Shown piece by piece: positions 1-5,132 of a stretch of 7,720 nucleotides of DNA (position 1 is the first letter of the stretch; each line of letters starts with the position of its first letter). Origin of the DNA: Rhodocyclaceae bacterium (lineage in GTDB: Bacteria > Pseudomonadota > Gammaproteobacteria > Burkholderiales > Rhodocyclaceae); contig PNJM01000128.1 in assembly GCA_013821865.1 (NCBI GenBank), forward strand, positions 1 through 7,720, written 5' to 3'. The notes below the pieces were generated by a model that saw nothing but the letters and a program-made list of their open reading frames with translations, had not been told where the DNA came from and ran no database searches. The position numbers and the translations under genes are program-made.

Positions 1-1
1 C

Positions 2-223
2 GGGATGCAGTTCGATATCGTGGTCGCCAACATTCTTGCCAATCCCCTCTGCGTCCTGGCTCCGCTGCTGGCCTCGCTCACGCGGCCGGGCGGGCGCATC
101 GCCCTTTCGGGAATTCTCGAAGCGCAAACGGAACAAGTGCGGACGGCCTACCGGCCGGCGTTCGATCTGCGTATAGGCGCGACACGCGAAGGCTGGGTGC
201 TGCTGGAAGGGTTCCGCTCATGA
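2..223 (+). CDS. prmA: Ribosomal protein L11 methyltransferase, C-terminal part (partial)
   Basis: This is the C-terminal end of PrmA, the SAM-dependent enzyme that methylates lysines and the N-terminus of ribosomal protein L11 in the cytoplasm. The start lies before the left edge; about 73 residues remain of a family that is usually near 290-300. What shows it is the stretch FDIVVANILANPL near residue 4, the N-I-L-A-x-P-L substrate-pocket motif of PrmA, followed by a PGG turn, SGIL and a terminal EGWVLLEG strand, all in the order expected for the end of a Rossmann-type methyltransferase. The TGA stop overlaps the ATG of the next gene (ATGA), which implies translational coupling. I saw no defect in the visible part. 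The alternative, another class I methyltransferase, is unlikely given the NILA motif. Confidence 0.9.
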   Translation, partial: GMQFDIVVANILANPLCVLAPLLASLTRPGGRIALSGILEAQTEQVRTAYRPAFDLRIGATREGWVLLEGFRS

Positions 224-1020
224 TGTTCACCCGCTGCCCGTCGTGCGGCACGGCCTTCCGCGTCACGCCCGAACAGCTCAAGGCCCGGGCAGGCAAGGTG
301 CGCTGCGGGCACTGCAATGCGGTGTTCAATGCGCTCGATACGCTCGAAGACGCACAGCCTGCCGCGCCGACCGCGGCAGAATCCATCGCGGCAACCGCGG
401 GGCAGCCCCCCCGGGCCGTTGCGGAAAACACCCCCGCCGAGCCTGTCGAGGAACCGGCCCCGCCCGCAGTGACCGGGCCCGAGGCGGAAAGCGGGGAAAT
501 ATCCGGCGGCACCGACGCGGCGCCTCAAGCCCGCCCCTCGCGCCGGCGCGCCTTCGCCTGGAGTCTGGCGACGCTGGCCATGCTCGCCCTGCTTGGCGCC
601 CAGGCCGCCTACGTCTTCCGCGCCGAACTGGTACTGCTGGAGCCGGACCTGCGCCCGGCGCTGGAGGAAATGTGCGCCGCCCTCGATTGCGACATCCCGC
701 TGCCGCACAAAGCCGAACTGGTCAGCATCGAGACTTCCGATCTGCATCCCGACCCGAAGCAGAAAAATCTGCTGGTGCTGGCGGCAACCCTCAAGAACCG
801 CGCGCCGTTCGCCCAGGCCTATCCGCACCTCGAACTGACGCTCACCGACACGCGCGACCAGCCGCTGGCACGCCGCGTTTTCGCCCCGGCGGACTACCTG
901 GCGCAGGAGGCCGGCATCAAGGCCGGCTTCGCCGCCAACGGGGATCTCGCGGTCAACCTCTGGCTCGATGCGGCCAGCGTGGCCGCCACCGGCTACCGGC
1001 TCTATCTGTTCTACCCCTGA
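220..1020 (+). CDS. Zinc-ribbon and DUF3426 domain membrane protein
   Basis: A 266-residue protein of unknown cellular role. Seen directly: an N-terminal zinc ribbon of the MJ0042 type with C6-x2-C9 and C29-x2-C32; a long Ala/Pro/Glu-rich, probably disordered linker (about 40-105); an RRR cluster at 108-110 followed by one hydrophobic helix (about 111-133); and a C-terminal globular domain (about 140-266) with the look of DUF3426. The arginines before the helix predict the zinc ribbon in the cytoplasm and the DUF3426 domain outside the inner membrane. Genes of this type commonly follow prmA in betaproteobacteria. The start at 220 overlaps the prmA stop by 4 bases; a second ATG at 223 would give one residue less. 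A regulatory or envelope-sensing role is possible but is not shown by the sequence. Confidence 0.85.
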   Translation: MMFTRCPSCGTAFRVTPEQLKARAGKVRCGHCNAVFNALDTLEDAQPAAPTAAESIAATAGQPPRAVAENTPAEPVEEPAPPAVTGPEAESGEISGGTDAAPQARPSRRRAFAWSLATLAMLALLGAQAAYVFRAELVLLEPDLRPALEEMCAALDCDIPLPHKAELVSIETSDLHPDPKQKNLLVLAATLKNRAPFAQAYPHLELTLTDTRDQPLARRVFAPADYLAQEAGIKAGFAANGDLAVNLWLDAASVAATGYRLYLFYP

Positions 1021-1022
1021 AC

Positions 1023-1053
1023 GTTGGCGCGCGAATCCGCAGCGCGCGCCAAC
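1023..1053. terminator. Perfect 11-bp hairpin after the DUF3426 gene
   Basis: Arms GTTGGCGCGCG (1023-1033) and CGCGCGCCAAC (1043-1053) are exact inverted complements with a 9-nt loop, starting 2 nt after the stop codon of the DUF3426 gene. The position fits a 3'-end or termination structure for the prmA operon. No uninterrupted T-tract follows (the next bases are AT-rich but A-biased), so it is not a canonical Rho-independent terminator; it may stabilise the 3' end or act with Rho. Confidence 0.5.
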
Positions 1054-1088
1054 ATTAAACTTTAAACTTGAAACCTGAAATATTAAAC
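1054..1088. repeat. Five tandem degenerate 7-bp repeats upstream of tpx
   Basis: Between the hairpin and tpx lie five abutting heptads of consensus WTTAAAC, starting at 1054, 1061, 1068, 1075 and 1082. The first and last are identical (ATTAAAC); copies 2 and 3 differ at one or two positions; copy 4 is the most diverged (CTGAAAT). The block is AT-rich within a very GC-rich region. The third copy supplies the probable -35 box of the tpx promoter and copies 4-5 lie in its spacer. Whether the repeat is functional or a relic of slippage is unknown. Confidence 0.7.
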
Positions 1089-1096
1089 TCTAGCAT
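1068..1096 (+). promoter_or_regulatory. Probable sigma-70 promoter of tpx
   Basis: TTGAAA (1068-1073, 5 of 6 to the -35 consensus) is followed after exactly 17 bp by TAGCAT (1091-1096, 4 of 6 to the -10 consensus). This predicts a transcript start near 1102-1104 and a leader of under 20 nt carrying the AAAAGGAG ribosome-binding site at 1107-1114, six bases before the tpx ATG. I saw no palindrome that clearly resembles an OxyR site. Confidence 0.5.
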
Positions 1097-1120
1097 CCCC
1101 CAACCGAAAAGGAGACAACC

Positions 1121-1621
1121 ATGGCCACAGTAACCCTCGCCGGCAACCCCATCCATCTGGCCGGCCAGTTTCCCAAGGCCGGCGACAGCGCGCCGGCATT
1201 CTCCCTGGTCGGCGCCGACCTGAAGGACACCTCCCTGAAGGATTTCGCCGGCAAGCGCAAGGTGCTCAACATCGTGCCGAGCCTCGATACGCCGGTCTGC
1301 GCCACGTCGACGCGCAAGTTCAACGAACAGGCCGGCAGCCTGCCGAACACCGTGGTCCTCGTCATCTCGGCCGACCTGCCCTTCGCCATGAAGCGGTTCT
1401 GCGAAACGGAAGGGCTGAAGAATGTCGTCTCGCTGTCCACCCTGCGCGGCCGCGATTTCATGCAGAACTATGGCGTGGCCATACAGGACGGCCCGCTCGC
1501 CGGGCTCACCGCCCGCGCGGTCGTGGTGCTGGACGAGAACGACAAGGTGGCGTACACCGAGCTTGTCCCGGAGATCAAGCAGGAACCGGACTACGCCGCG
1601 GCGCTGGCGGCGCTGAAGTAG
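1121..1621 (+). CDS. tpx: Thiol peroxidase (atypical 2-Cys peroxiredoxin, Tpx)
   Basis: A 166-residue Tpx, the length usual for the family. It reduces hydrogen peroxide and, in the family, preferentially alkyl and lipid hydroperoxides, and is recycled by thioredoxin; homologues act in the periplasm or cytoplasm, and no signal peptide is visible here. The peroxidatic site is PSLDTPVC with T57 and C60; the resolving cysteine is C94 in RFCETEG; R132 completes the active site. [13 protein letters not shown] and the [14 protein letters not shown] segment are typical of Tpx rather than of AhpC or Bcp. The start is fixed by a strong AAAAGGAG site 6 nt upstream and the family-typical N-terminus. The gene appears monocistronic, with its own promoter and hairpins on both sides. 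Confidence 0.97.
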   Translation: MATVTLAGNPIHLAGQFPKAGDSAPAFSLVGADLKDTSLKDFAGKRKVLNIVPSLDTPVCATSTRKFNEQAGSLPNTVVLVISADLPFAMKRFCETEGLKNVVSLSTLRGRDFMQNYGVAIQDGPLAGLTARAVVVLDENDKVAYTELVPEIKQEPDYAAALAALK

Positions 1622-1634
1622 GCGTCGCTCCCCG

Positions 1635-1665
1635 GCAGCCGGCCGGCGCAGGGCAGGCCGGCTGC
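1635..1665. terminator. 10-bp hairpin after tpx
   Basis: Arms GCAGCCGGCC (1635-1644) and GGCCGGCTGC (1656-1665) are perfect complements with an 11-nt loop, 13 nt after the tpx stop. A run of six T (1680-1685) lies downstream but 14 nt away from the stem, so this is a suboptimal intrinsic terminator at best. The right arm runs directly into the -10 box of the next promoter. Confidence 0.5.
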
Positions 1666-1671
1666 TATAAT
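1663..1671 (+). promoter_or_regulatory. Extended -10 promoter of the nucleoside kinase gene
   Basis: TGCTATAAT at 1663-1671 is a perfect extended -10 element (TGnTATAAT). No good -35 box is seen at the right distance, which extended -10 promoters tolerate. The predicted start near 1678 gives a leader of only about 20 nt, with a weak GGAA Shine-Dalgarno at 1687-1690, seven bases before the ATG at 1698. The promoter overlaps the end of the tpx hairpin. Confidence 0.65.
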
Positions 1672-1697
1672 CGCGCGTCTTTTTTCGGAAACGCGCG

Positions 1698-2633
1698 ATG
1701 CGAACGCTGATCTGCGGTTCGGTGGCCTACGACACCATCATGGTGTTCCACGACCGTTTCAAGAACCACATCCTGCCCGACCAGTTGCACATCCTCAACG
1801 TCGCCTTCCACGTGCCCGACATGCGGCGCGAGTTCGGCGGCTGTGCCGGCAATATCGCCTACAGCCTGAAACTGCTTGGCGGCGAGCCGCTCATCATGGC
1901 CACGGTAGGGGGGCAGGACAGCCAGCCCTACCTGCATCGCCTGGAGCGCCTCGGCCTCGACCGCAGCCACGTCCGCGACGTGCCGTCGACCTATACGGCG
2001 CAGGCCTTCATCACCACCGATCTCGACGACAACCAGATCACCGCTTTCCATCCGGGGGCGATGAACTTCTCCCACTTCAACCATGTCGGCGAAGCCGGCG
2101 GCATCACGATCGGCATCGTCGCGCCGGACGGACGCGAAGGCATGATGCAGCACGCGCGCGAGTTCCACGCGGCGAAGATTCCCTTCATCTTCGACCCCGG
2201 ACAGGGACTGCCGCTGTTCCACGGCGAGGAATTGCTCCAGTTCCTGGAACTCGCCAACTATTGCTGCGTCAACGACTACGAAGCCAGGCTGCTGGCGGAG
2301 AAGACCGGCCGCAGCATCGAGCAGCTGTCGCGCATGGTCGAGGCTTTCGTCGTCACGCTCGGCGCCAACGGCGCGGAGATACACCTCGACGGTCAACGCA
2401 TCGAGATTCCCGGCGTTAAGCCCGATGACCTGGTCGACCCCACCGGCTGCGGCGATGCGTTCCGCGCCGGCCTGCTCTACGGCATCGCCAGCGGCATGGA
2501 ATGGGGCAAGGCCGGCCGGCTGGCATCGCTGATGGGCTCGATCAAGATCGCGCACCGCGGCGGCCAGAACCACAATCCGACGCGCGACGAGATCGCCGAG
2601 CGTTACCGCGGCGCCTTCGGGCACGCACTTTGA
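1698..2633 (+). CDS. Ribokinase (PfkB) family nucleoside kinase
   Basis: A 311-residue cytoplasmic kinase of the PfkB/ribokinase fold that transfers the ATP gamma-phosphate to a sugar or nucleoside hydroxyl. The first PfkB signature is GGCAGN with downstream AYSLKLLG (about 47-61). The second is DPTGCGDAF (247-255), with the anion-hole glycines and catalytic base D253. The opening, with LICGSVAYDTIM and HILPDQ, and DPGQGLPLF near the middle, match what I recall of the broad-specificity nucleoside kinase of Burkholderia thailandensis, so nucleoside (adenosine, inosine, guanosine type) is a better guess than fructose or ribose. The ATG at 1698 fits that N-terminus and the promoter just upstream. 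The lipoprotein gene follows 14 nt later. Substrate is inferred, not shown; other PfkB-family specificities remain possible. Confidence 0.88.
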   Translation: MRTLICGSVAYDTIMVFHDRFKNHILPDQLHILNVAFHVPDMRREFGGCAGNIAYSLKLLGGEPLIMATVGGQDSQPYLHRLERLGLDRSHVRDVPSTYTAQAFITTDLDDNQITAFHPGAMNFSHFNHVGEAGGITIGIVAPDGREGMMQHAREFHAAKIPFIFDPGQGLPLFHGEELLQFLELANYCCVNDYEARLLAEKTGRSIEQLSRMVEAFVVTLGANGAEIHLDGQRIEIPGVKPDDLVDPTGCGDAFRAGLLYGIASGMEWGKAGRLASLMGSIKIAHRGGQNHNPTRDEIAERYRGAFGHAL

Positions 2634-2647
2634 CAAGGAAACCGTCA

Positions 2648-3100
2648 ATGAATCGAATCACCCTGGCAGCCGCCATCGCACTCACCGCCCTTCTCGCCGG
2701 CTGCGCCTCCAGCCAGTCCGGCAGCGCCTACGAGCGTCGCCAGGCGCGCCAGGAAATGACGGTACGCCTGGGAGTGGTGGAAGGCGTGAGGCAGGTGACC
2801 ATCGAGGGCACCAAGTCGCCGGTGGGCGCCGTGGCCGGCGCCGGCATCGGCGGCCTGGCCGGCAGCAATATCGGCGGCGGCCGCGGCGCAACCGCGGGCG
2901 CCATCCTCGGCGCCGTGGCGGGCGGCGTCGCCGGGGCCGCGGTGGAAGAACAGGTCACCAGGAAAAACGGCCTGGAGATTACCGTCCGGCTGGAAAACGG
3001 CCAGATCATCGCCGTCACCCAGGAGGCAGACGAGGCCTTCCATCCCGGCGAGCGCGTGCGCGTGCTGAAAGGCAGCGGCGCGACGCGCGTCACGCATTGA
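2648..3100 (+). CDS. Glycine-zipper outer-membrane lipoprotein (SlyB-like)
   Basis: A 150-residue lipoprotein. The signal peptide (1-18) is hydrophobic and ends in the lipobox LLAGC, so C19 would be lipidated; the next residue is Ala, not Asp, which favours outer-membrane sorting. Residues about 58-99 form a glycine zipper (repeated GxxxG, as in GAVAGAGIGG and GAILGAVAGG) of the SlyB/17-kDa antigen type that packs two helices in the membrane. The C-terminal 50 residues look like a small beta domain (EITVRLENGQ, ERVRVLKG). Family members support outer-membrane integrity; SlyB homologues in enterics belong to the PhoP regulon, but nothing here shows that regulation. AAGGAA at 2635-2640 sits 7 nt before the ATG. 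The 14-nt spacing suggests one transcript with the kinase, although the functions look unrelated. Confidence 0.9.
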   Translation: MNRITLAAAIALTALLAGCASSQSGSAYERRQARQEMTVRLGVVEGVRQVTIEGTKSPVGAVAGAGIGGLAGSNIGGGRGATAGAILGAVAGGVAGAAVEEQVTRKNGLEITVRLENGQIIAVTQEADEAFHPGERVRVLKGSGATRVTH

Positions 3101-3103
3101 GGC

Positions 3104-3126
3104 AGGTCGGCCTTCAGGCCGGACCT
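3104..3126. terminator. Hairpin at a convergent gene junction, REP-like
   Basis: AGGTCGGCC (3104-3112) pairs with GGCC-G-GACCT (3117-3126) around a TTCA loop: nine base pairs with a single bulged G at 3121. It lies 3 nt after the lipoprotein stop and overlaps the stop codon of the convergent HIT gene (3125-3127). It can form in RNA from either strand, so a bidirectional 3'-end structure is plausible. No T-tract follows on either strand. The short GC arms with a TTCA loop resemble dispersed REP-type hairpins; copy number in the genome cannot be judged here. Confidence 0.5.
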
Positions 3127-3535
3127 ACAACGCCGCGCGGAGTTGCGCGGCGACCTTCTCCAGTGCCTCCCGCGGCGGGTTCTTCACCGGCCAGGTGAAT
3201 TCCATGCCGTCGTTCTCCCAGCGCGGCAGCACGTGGATGTGCGCGTGGAACACCGTCTGCCCGGCCGCCTTGCCGTTGGCCTGGTAGATCGAGATGCCCT
3301 GCGGATGCAGCACCTGCTCCGCCGCCCGCGCAACGCGCGCCGCCGTTCGGAACATCGCGGCGGCCAGACGGTCATCCATTCCCTGAATATTCTCGACATG
3401 CGGCTTTGCCGCCACCAGCATGTGGCCGGGGTTCACGCTGCCGATGTCCATGAAGGCGACGGTCAGTTCGTCCTGATGCACCACCGTCGCCGGAATCTCG
3501 CCGCGCACGATCTTGCAGAACACGCAGTTGTCCAT
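3125..3535 (-). CDS. HIT-family (histidine triad) nucleotide-binding protein
   Basis: A 136-residue HIT protein. These cytoplasmic enzymes hydrolyse AMP-linked substrates such as adenosine phosphoramidate, aminoacyl-AMP or dinucleoside polyphosphates through a histidine nucleophile. The triad is H97-A-H99-I-H101-V-L; H99 is the expected nucleophile. C4 and C7 (NCVFCKI), probably with H46 and a triad-region histidine, form the structural zinc site seen in many bacterial HIT proteins. The ATG at 3535 is chosen because GGAGG stands four bases upstream and the homologous N-terminus (MDNCVFCKIVRGE) begins there; an upstream in-frame TTG at 3559 would add eight unlikely residues. The gene lies 119 nt downstream of apaH on the same strand. 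Its ribosome-binding site is inside a hairpin (see 3537-3567). Exact substrate is unknown. Confidence 0.93.
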   Translation of the reverse strand: MDNCVFCKIVRGEIPATVVHQDELTVAFMDIGSVNPGHMLVAAKPHVENIQGMDDRLAAAMFRTAARVARAAEQVLHPQGISIYQANGKAAGQTVFHAHIHVLPRWENDGMEFTWPVKNPPREALEKVAAQLRAAL

Positions 3536-3536
3536 A

Positions 3537-3567
3537 GTTCCTCCGCAGGGCCGCCCCAAGGAGGAAC
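3537..3567 (-). promoter_or_regulatory. Hairpin sequestering the Shine-Dalgarno of the HIT gene
   Basis: Read on the minus strand, GTTCCTCC (3567-3560) is a perfect complement of GGAGGAAC (3544-3537), which contains the Shine-Dalgarno GGAGG of the HIT gene; the ATG begins one nucleotide after the hairpin. Inside, one mismatch, two G-U pairs and three G-C pairs extend the stem to a 3-nt loop, so the whole 31-nt element is nearly self-complementary. In RNA this would block ribosome entry unless melted or remodelled. A regulatory function is inferred from the geometry only. Confidence 0.55.
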
Positions 3568-3581
3568 GGCCAATACATGGA

Positions 3582-3655
3582 GCGGGCGCAGCCCGCGAAC
3601 AATCGTCACCCCCTTCCGTGGGAAGGGGGCGGGGGGAAGGCGCTTATGCCCCCCC
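3582..3655. repeat. Cluster of three inverted repeats between apaH and the HIT gene
   Basis: Three hairpins follow one another: GCGGGC/GCCCGC (3582-3587 and 3591-3596, 3-nt loop); CCCCCTTCC/GGAAGGGGG (3609-3617 and 3621-3629, 3-nt loop); and G6/C6 (3631-3636 and 3649-3654, 12-nt loop), the last touching the apaH stop codon. No T-tract follows on the minus strand, so these are not standard intrinsic terminators. They could act as 3'-end stabilisers for apaH or be REP-type elements. The plus strand also carries clustered G-tracts at 3620-3636. Confidence 0.55.
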
Positions 3656-4470
3656 TAATCCACATCCTCTTTTGCGCAATCGACCTGGAACACTTCACGC
3701 TCCGGCAGGCTCACCGCCGTCAGGTGCCTGCCCCACAGGCAGCCCGAATCCAGCGCCAGCAGGTTCGGCTCGATCCTGAGCCCGAGCGCGGACCAGTGCC
3801 CCGTGACGAGCACGTGGCCGGCGCTCTTGCGGCCGGGTACGGCGAACCAGGGCATGTAGCCTTCGGGTGCGCCGGTCGCCTCGCCTTTGCTGCGGAACTC
3901 CATAGTGCCGTCCGCCGAGCAGAAGCGCATGCGCGTCATGGCATTCACGATCACGCGCATGCGCGGCCAACCGGCAAGATCGTCGCGCCAGGAAGGCGGC
4001 TCGCTGCCCCACATGTTGGCGAGACACTCGCGATAATCGTCGCGCTGCAGCGCCGCCTCCACCTCGCGCGCCAGGACGCGCGCCTGCCCCACACTCCACT
4101 GCGGCAGCAGGCCGGCATGCACCAGCGCGAAGCCGTCCGCCACGTGCATCAGCGGCTGCCGCCGCAGCCAGGCGAGCAGTTCGTCGCGATCGGGCGCGGC
4201 AAGGATGTCGTCGAGCGTGTCGTCGCCGCGCTTCTTCGAACAGCCTTCGGCCAGCATGAGAAGATGCAGATCGTGGTTGCCCAGCACGGTGAGGGCGGCT
4301 TGCCCCAGGCCTTTCACGAAGCGCAGCGTTTCCAGCGAGTGCGGCCCGCGATTCACCAGATCGCCGACCAGCCACAGCCGGTCGCGCGCCGGATCGAAGC
4401 GGATCATGTCCAGCAACTGCCGCAGCGAATCGAAGCAGCCCTGGATGTCGCCGATGGCGTAGGTCGTCAT
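3655..4470 (-). CDS. apaH: Bis(5'-nucleosyl)-tetraphosphatase, symmetrical (Ap4A hydrolase)
   Basis: A 271-residue ApaH, near the usual 270-280. It splits Ap4A symmetrically into two ADP in the cytoplasm; in enterics it also removes Np4 caps from RNA 5' ends, so it controls Ap4A level and capped transcript decay. The calcineurin-type metallophosphatase motifs are in order: GDIQG (7-11), GDLVNRGP (36-43), GNHD (64-67) and HAG (118-120), which supply the two-metal centre. NAMTRMRFC and the MPWF segment further on are specific to ApaH rather than PrpE-like phosphatases. The ATG at 4470 matches the family N-terminus (MTTYAIGDIQG); an in-frame TTG at 4485 would add five residues. No clear Shine-Dalgarno precedes either start. 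The HIT gene lies downstream on the same strand. Confidence 0.97.
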   Translation of the reverse strand: MTTYAIGDIQGCFDSLRQLLDMIRFDPARDRLWLVGDLVNRGPHSLETLRFVKGLGQAALTVLGNHDLHLLMLAEGCSKKRGDDTLDDILAAPDRDELLAWLRRQPLMHVADGFALVHAGLLPQWSVGQARVLAREVEAALQRDDYRECLANMWGSEPPSWRDDLAGWPRMRVIVNAMTRMRFCSADGTMEFRSKGEATGAPEGYMPWFAVPGRKSAGHVLVTGHWSALGLRIEPNLLALDSGCLWGRHLTAVSLPEREVFQVDCAKEDVD

Positions 4471-4538
4471 AATCGACGGGGCCAATCAAAAAACGGTGGT
4501 TCGGCAGATGAATGAGATTCCACGCGGTACTCCGGAAT

Positions 4539-4802
4539 TCAATCGTAGTGGTACCGACAGGCCACTATCGCCAGGTCTTCGTTTTCGACTGTATAGACAA
4601 GCCGGTGCTGATCATCGATACGCCGCGACCAGAACCCGGTAAGGTTTTCTCTCAGAGGCTCCGGTTTGCCGATTCCGGTAAATGGATTGCGGAGGGCATC
4701 CTGGATAAGTGCGTTGATCCGCTTCAGCGTCTTGCGATCCTGGGTTTGCCAGTAGGAATAGTCTTCCCACGCAGCCGTCGTCCAGACCAGCCGGCTAGGC
4801 AT
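4539..4802 (-). CDS. yoeB: YoeB-type toxin, ribosome-dependent mRNA interferase
   Basis: An 87-residue toxin of the RelE/YoeB fold that cleaves mRNA in the ribosomal A site when freed from its antitoxin. It is nearly colinear with the 84-residue E. coli YoeB: EDYSYWQ near the N-terminus, GKPEPL (45-50), GFWSRRI (56-62), HRLVY (66-70) and the terminal ACRYHY. Residues matching the E. coli catalytic set (E46, R65, H83, Y84) are all present as E48, R67, H85 and Y86, so the toxin looks active. The start at 4802 overlaps the yefM stop by 8 bases, which indicates translational coupling; the open frame runs 23 codons further upstream, but only as overlap with yefM. A 68-nt gap without a clear terminator separates it from apaH downstream. 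Confidence 0.96.
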   Translation of the reverse strand: MPSRLVWTTAAWEDYSYWQTQDRKTLKRINALIQDALRNPFTGIGKPEPLRENLTGFWSRRIDDQHRLVYTVENEDLAIVACRYHYD

Positions 4803-5049
4803 CCACGAGGCCCTTCGCCTTTGTCTTGCCCTTGCGCAACTGCCCGATGGAGCGGGCGAGATGCGCGGCATTGGCGGGGGTCTTTAGCAGGTGAACCGTC
4901 TCCATCAGGCTGTTGAAGGTATCCAGAGACATCACAACGGCATCGGCATCGTCGCGGCGGGTAATCACAGCGTAATCGGCGTCCTCGACAACCTGATCGA
5001 TCACGCTTTTGAGACTGTTTCTGGCGTCGGAGAAATTGATGATGCGCAT
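4795..5049 (-). CDS. yefM: YefM-type (Phd/YefM) antitoxin
   Basis: An 84-residue antitoxin that neutralises YoeB and represses its own operon. The N-terminal Phd/YefM DNA-binding fold is visible as MRIINFSDARNSLKSVIDQV followed by ADYAVITRRD and DAVVMSLDTFNSLMET (about 38-52), the classic YefM pattern; the C-terminal third (about 55-84) is the toxin-wrapping tail. The ATG at 5049 is supported by this N-terminus; only a weak AGG lies nine bases upstream. Antitoxin precedes toxin with an 8-base overlap, the normal order. The operator immediately upstream (5053-5086) fits autoregulation. Together with yoeB this is a complete module. Confidence 0.95.
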   Translation of the reverse strand: MRIINFSDARNSLKSVIDQVVEDADYAVITRRDDADAVVMSLDTFNSLMETVHLLKTPANAAHLARSIGQLRKGKTKAKGLVDA

Positions 5050-5052
5050 GTC

Positions 5053-5086
5053 GATAGACCTGTTCTAAATATTGTACAAGTCTATC
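5053..5086 (-). promoter_or_regulatory. Operator/promoter region of yefM-yoeB
   Basis: TTGTACAA (5072-5079) holds the TGTACA core known from the E. coli yefM-yoeB operator. A degenerate copy, TGTTCT (5061-5066), lies with its centre exactly 12 bp away, the centre-to-centre distance described for the E. coli L and S palindromes. Outer 7-bp arms GATAGAC (5053-5059) and GTCTATC (5080-5086) frame the site. TACAAT on the minus strand (5076-5071) could be a -10 box inside the operator, but no convincing -35 is seen. Confidence 0.7.
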
Positions 5087-5132
5087 CCTCCTGGCCCGGT
5101 ATTGCAAGGCCAACGCCGCTCGGTGGTTGCGC

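Noticed and set aside
1665..2648. Long open frame (327 codons) on the minus strand opposite the nucleoside kinase
   Set aside because: It mirrors the kinase gene, whose PfkB motifs are clear; the opposite frame is open because of high GC and has no recognisable motif.
3536..3559. Upstream TTG start that would extend the HIT protein by 8 residues
   Set aside because: The added residues are atypical for the family; the ATG at 3535 has GGAGG just upstream and the conserved N-terminus.
3577..4515. Long plus-strand frame (312 codons) opposite apaH
   Set aside because: ApaH on the minus strand has all its metal-binding motifs; the plus frame is rich in Arg, His, Gln and Ala with no domain, as antisense shadows are.
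4471..4538. T6 run before apaH as an intrinsic terminator of yoeB
   Set aside because: No GC stem of useful length precedes the T-run on the minus strand; I also saw no convincing apaH promoter in these 68 bases.
4803..4871. Upstream in-frame start giving YoeB 110 residues
   Set aside because: The extra 23 codons fully overlap yefM and have no counterpart in YoeB; the ATG at 4802 gives the normal length.
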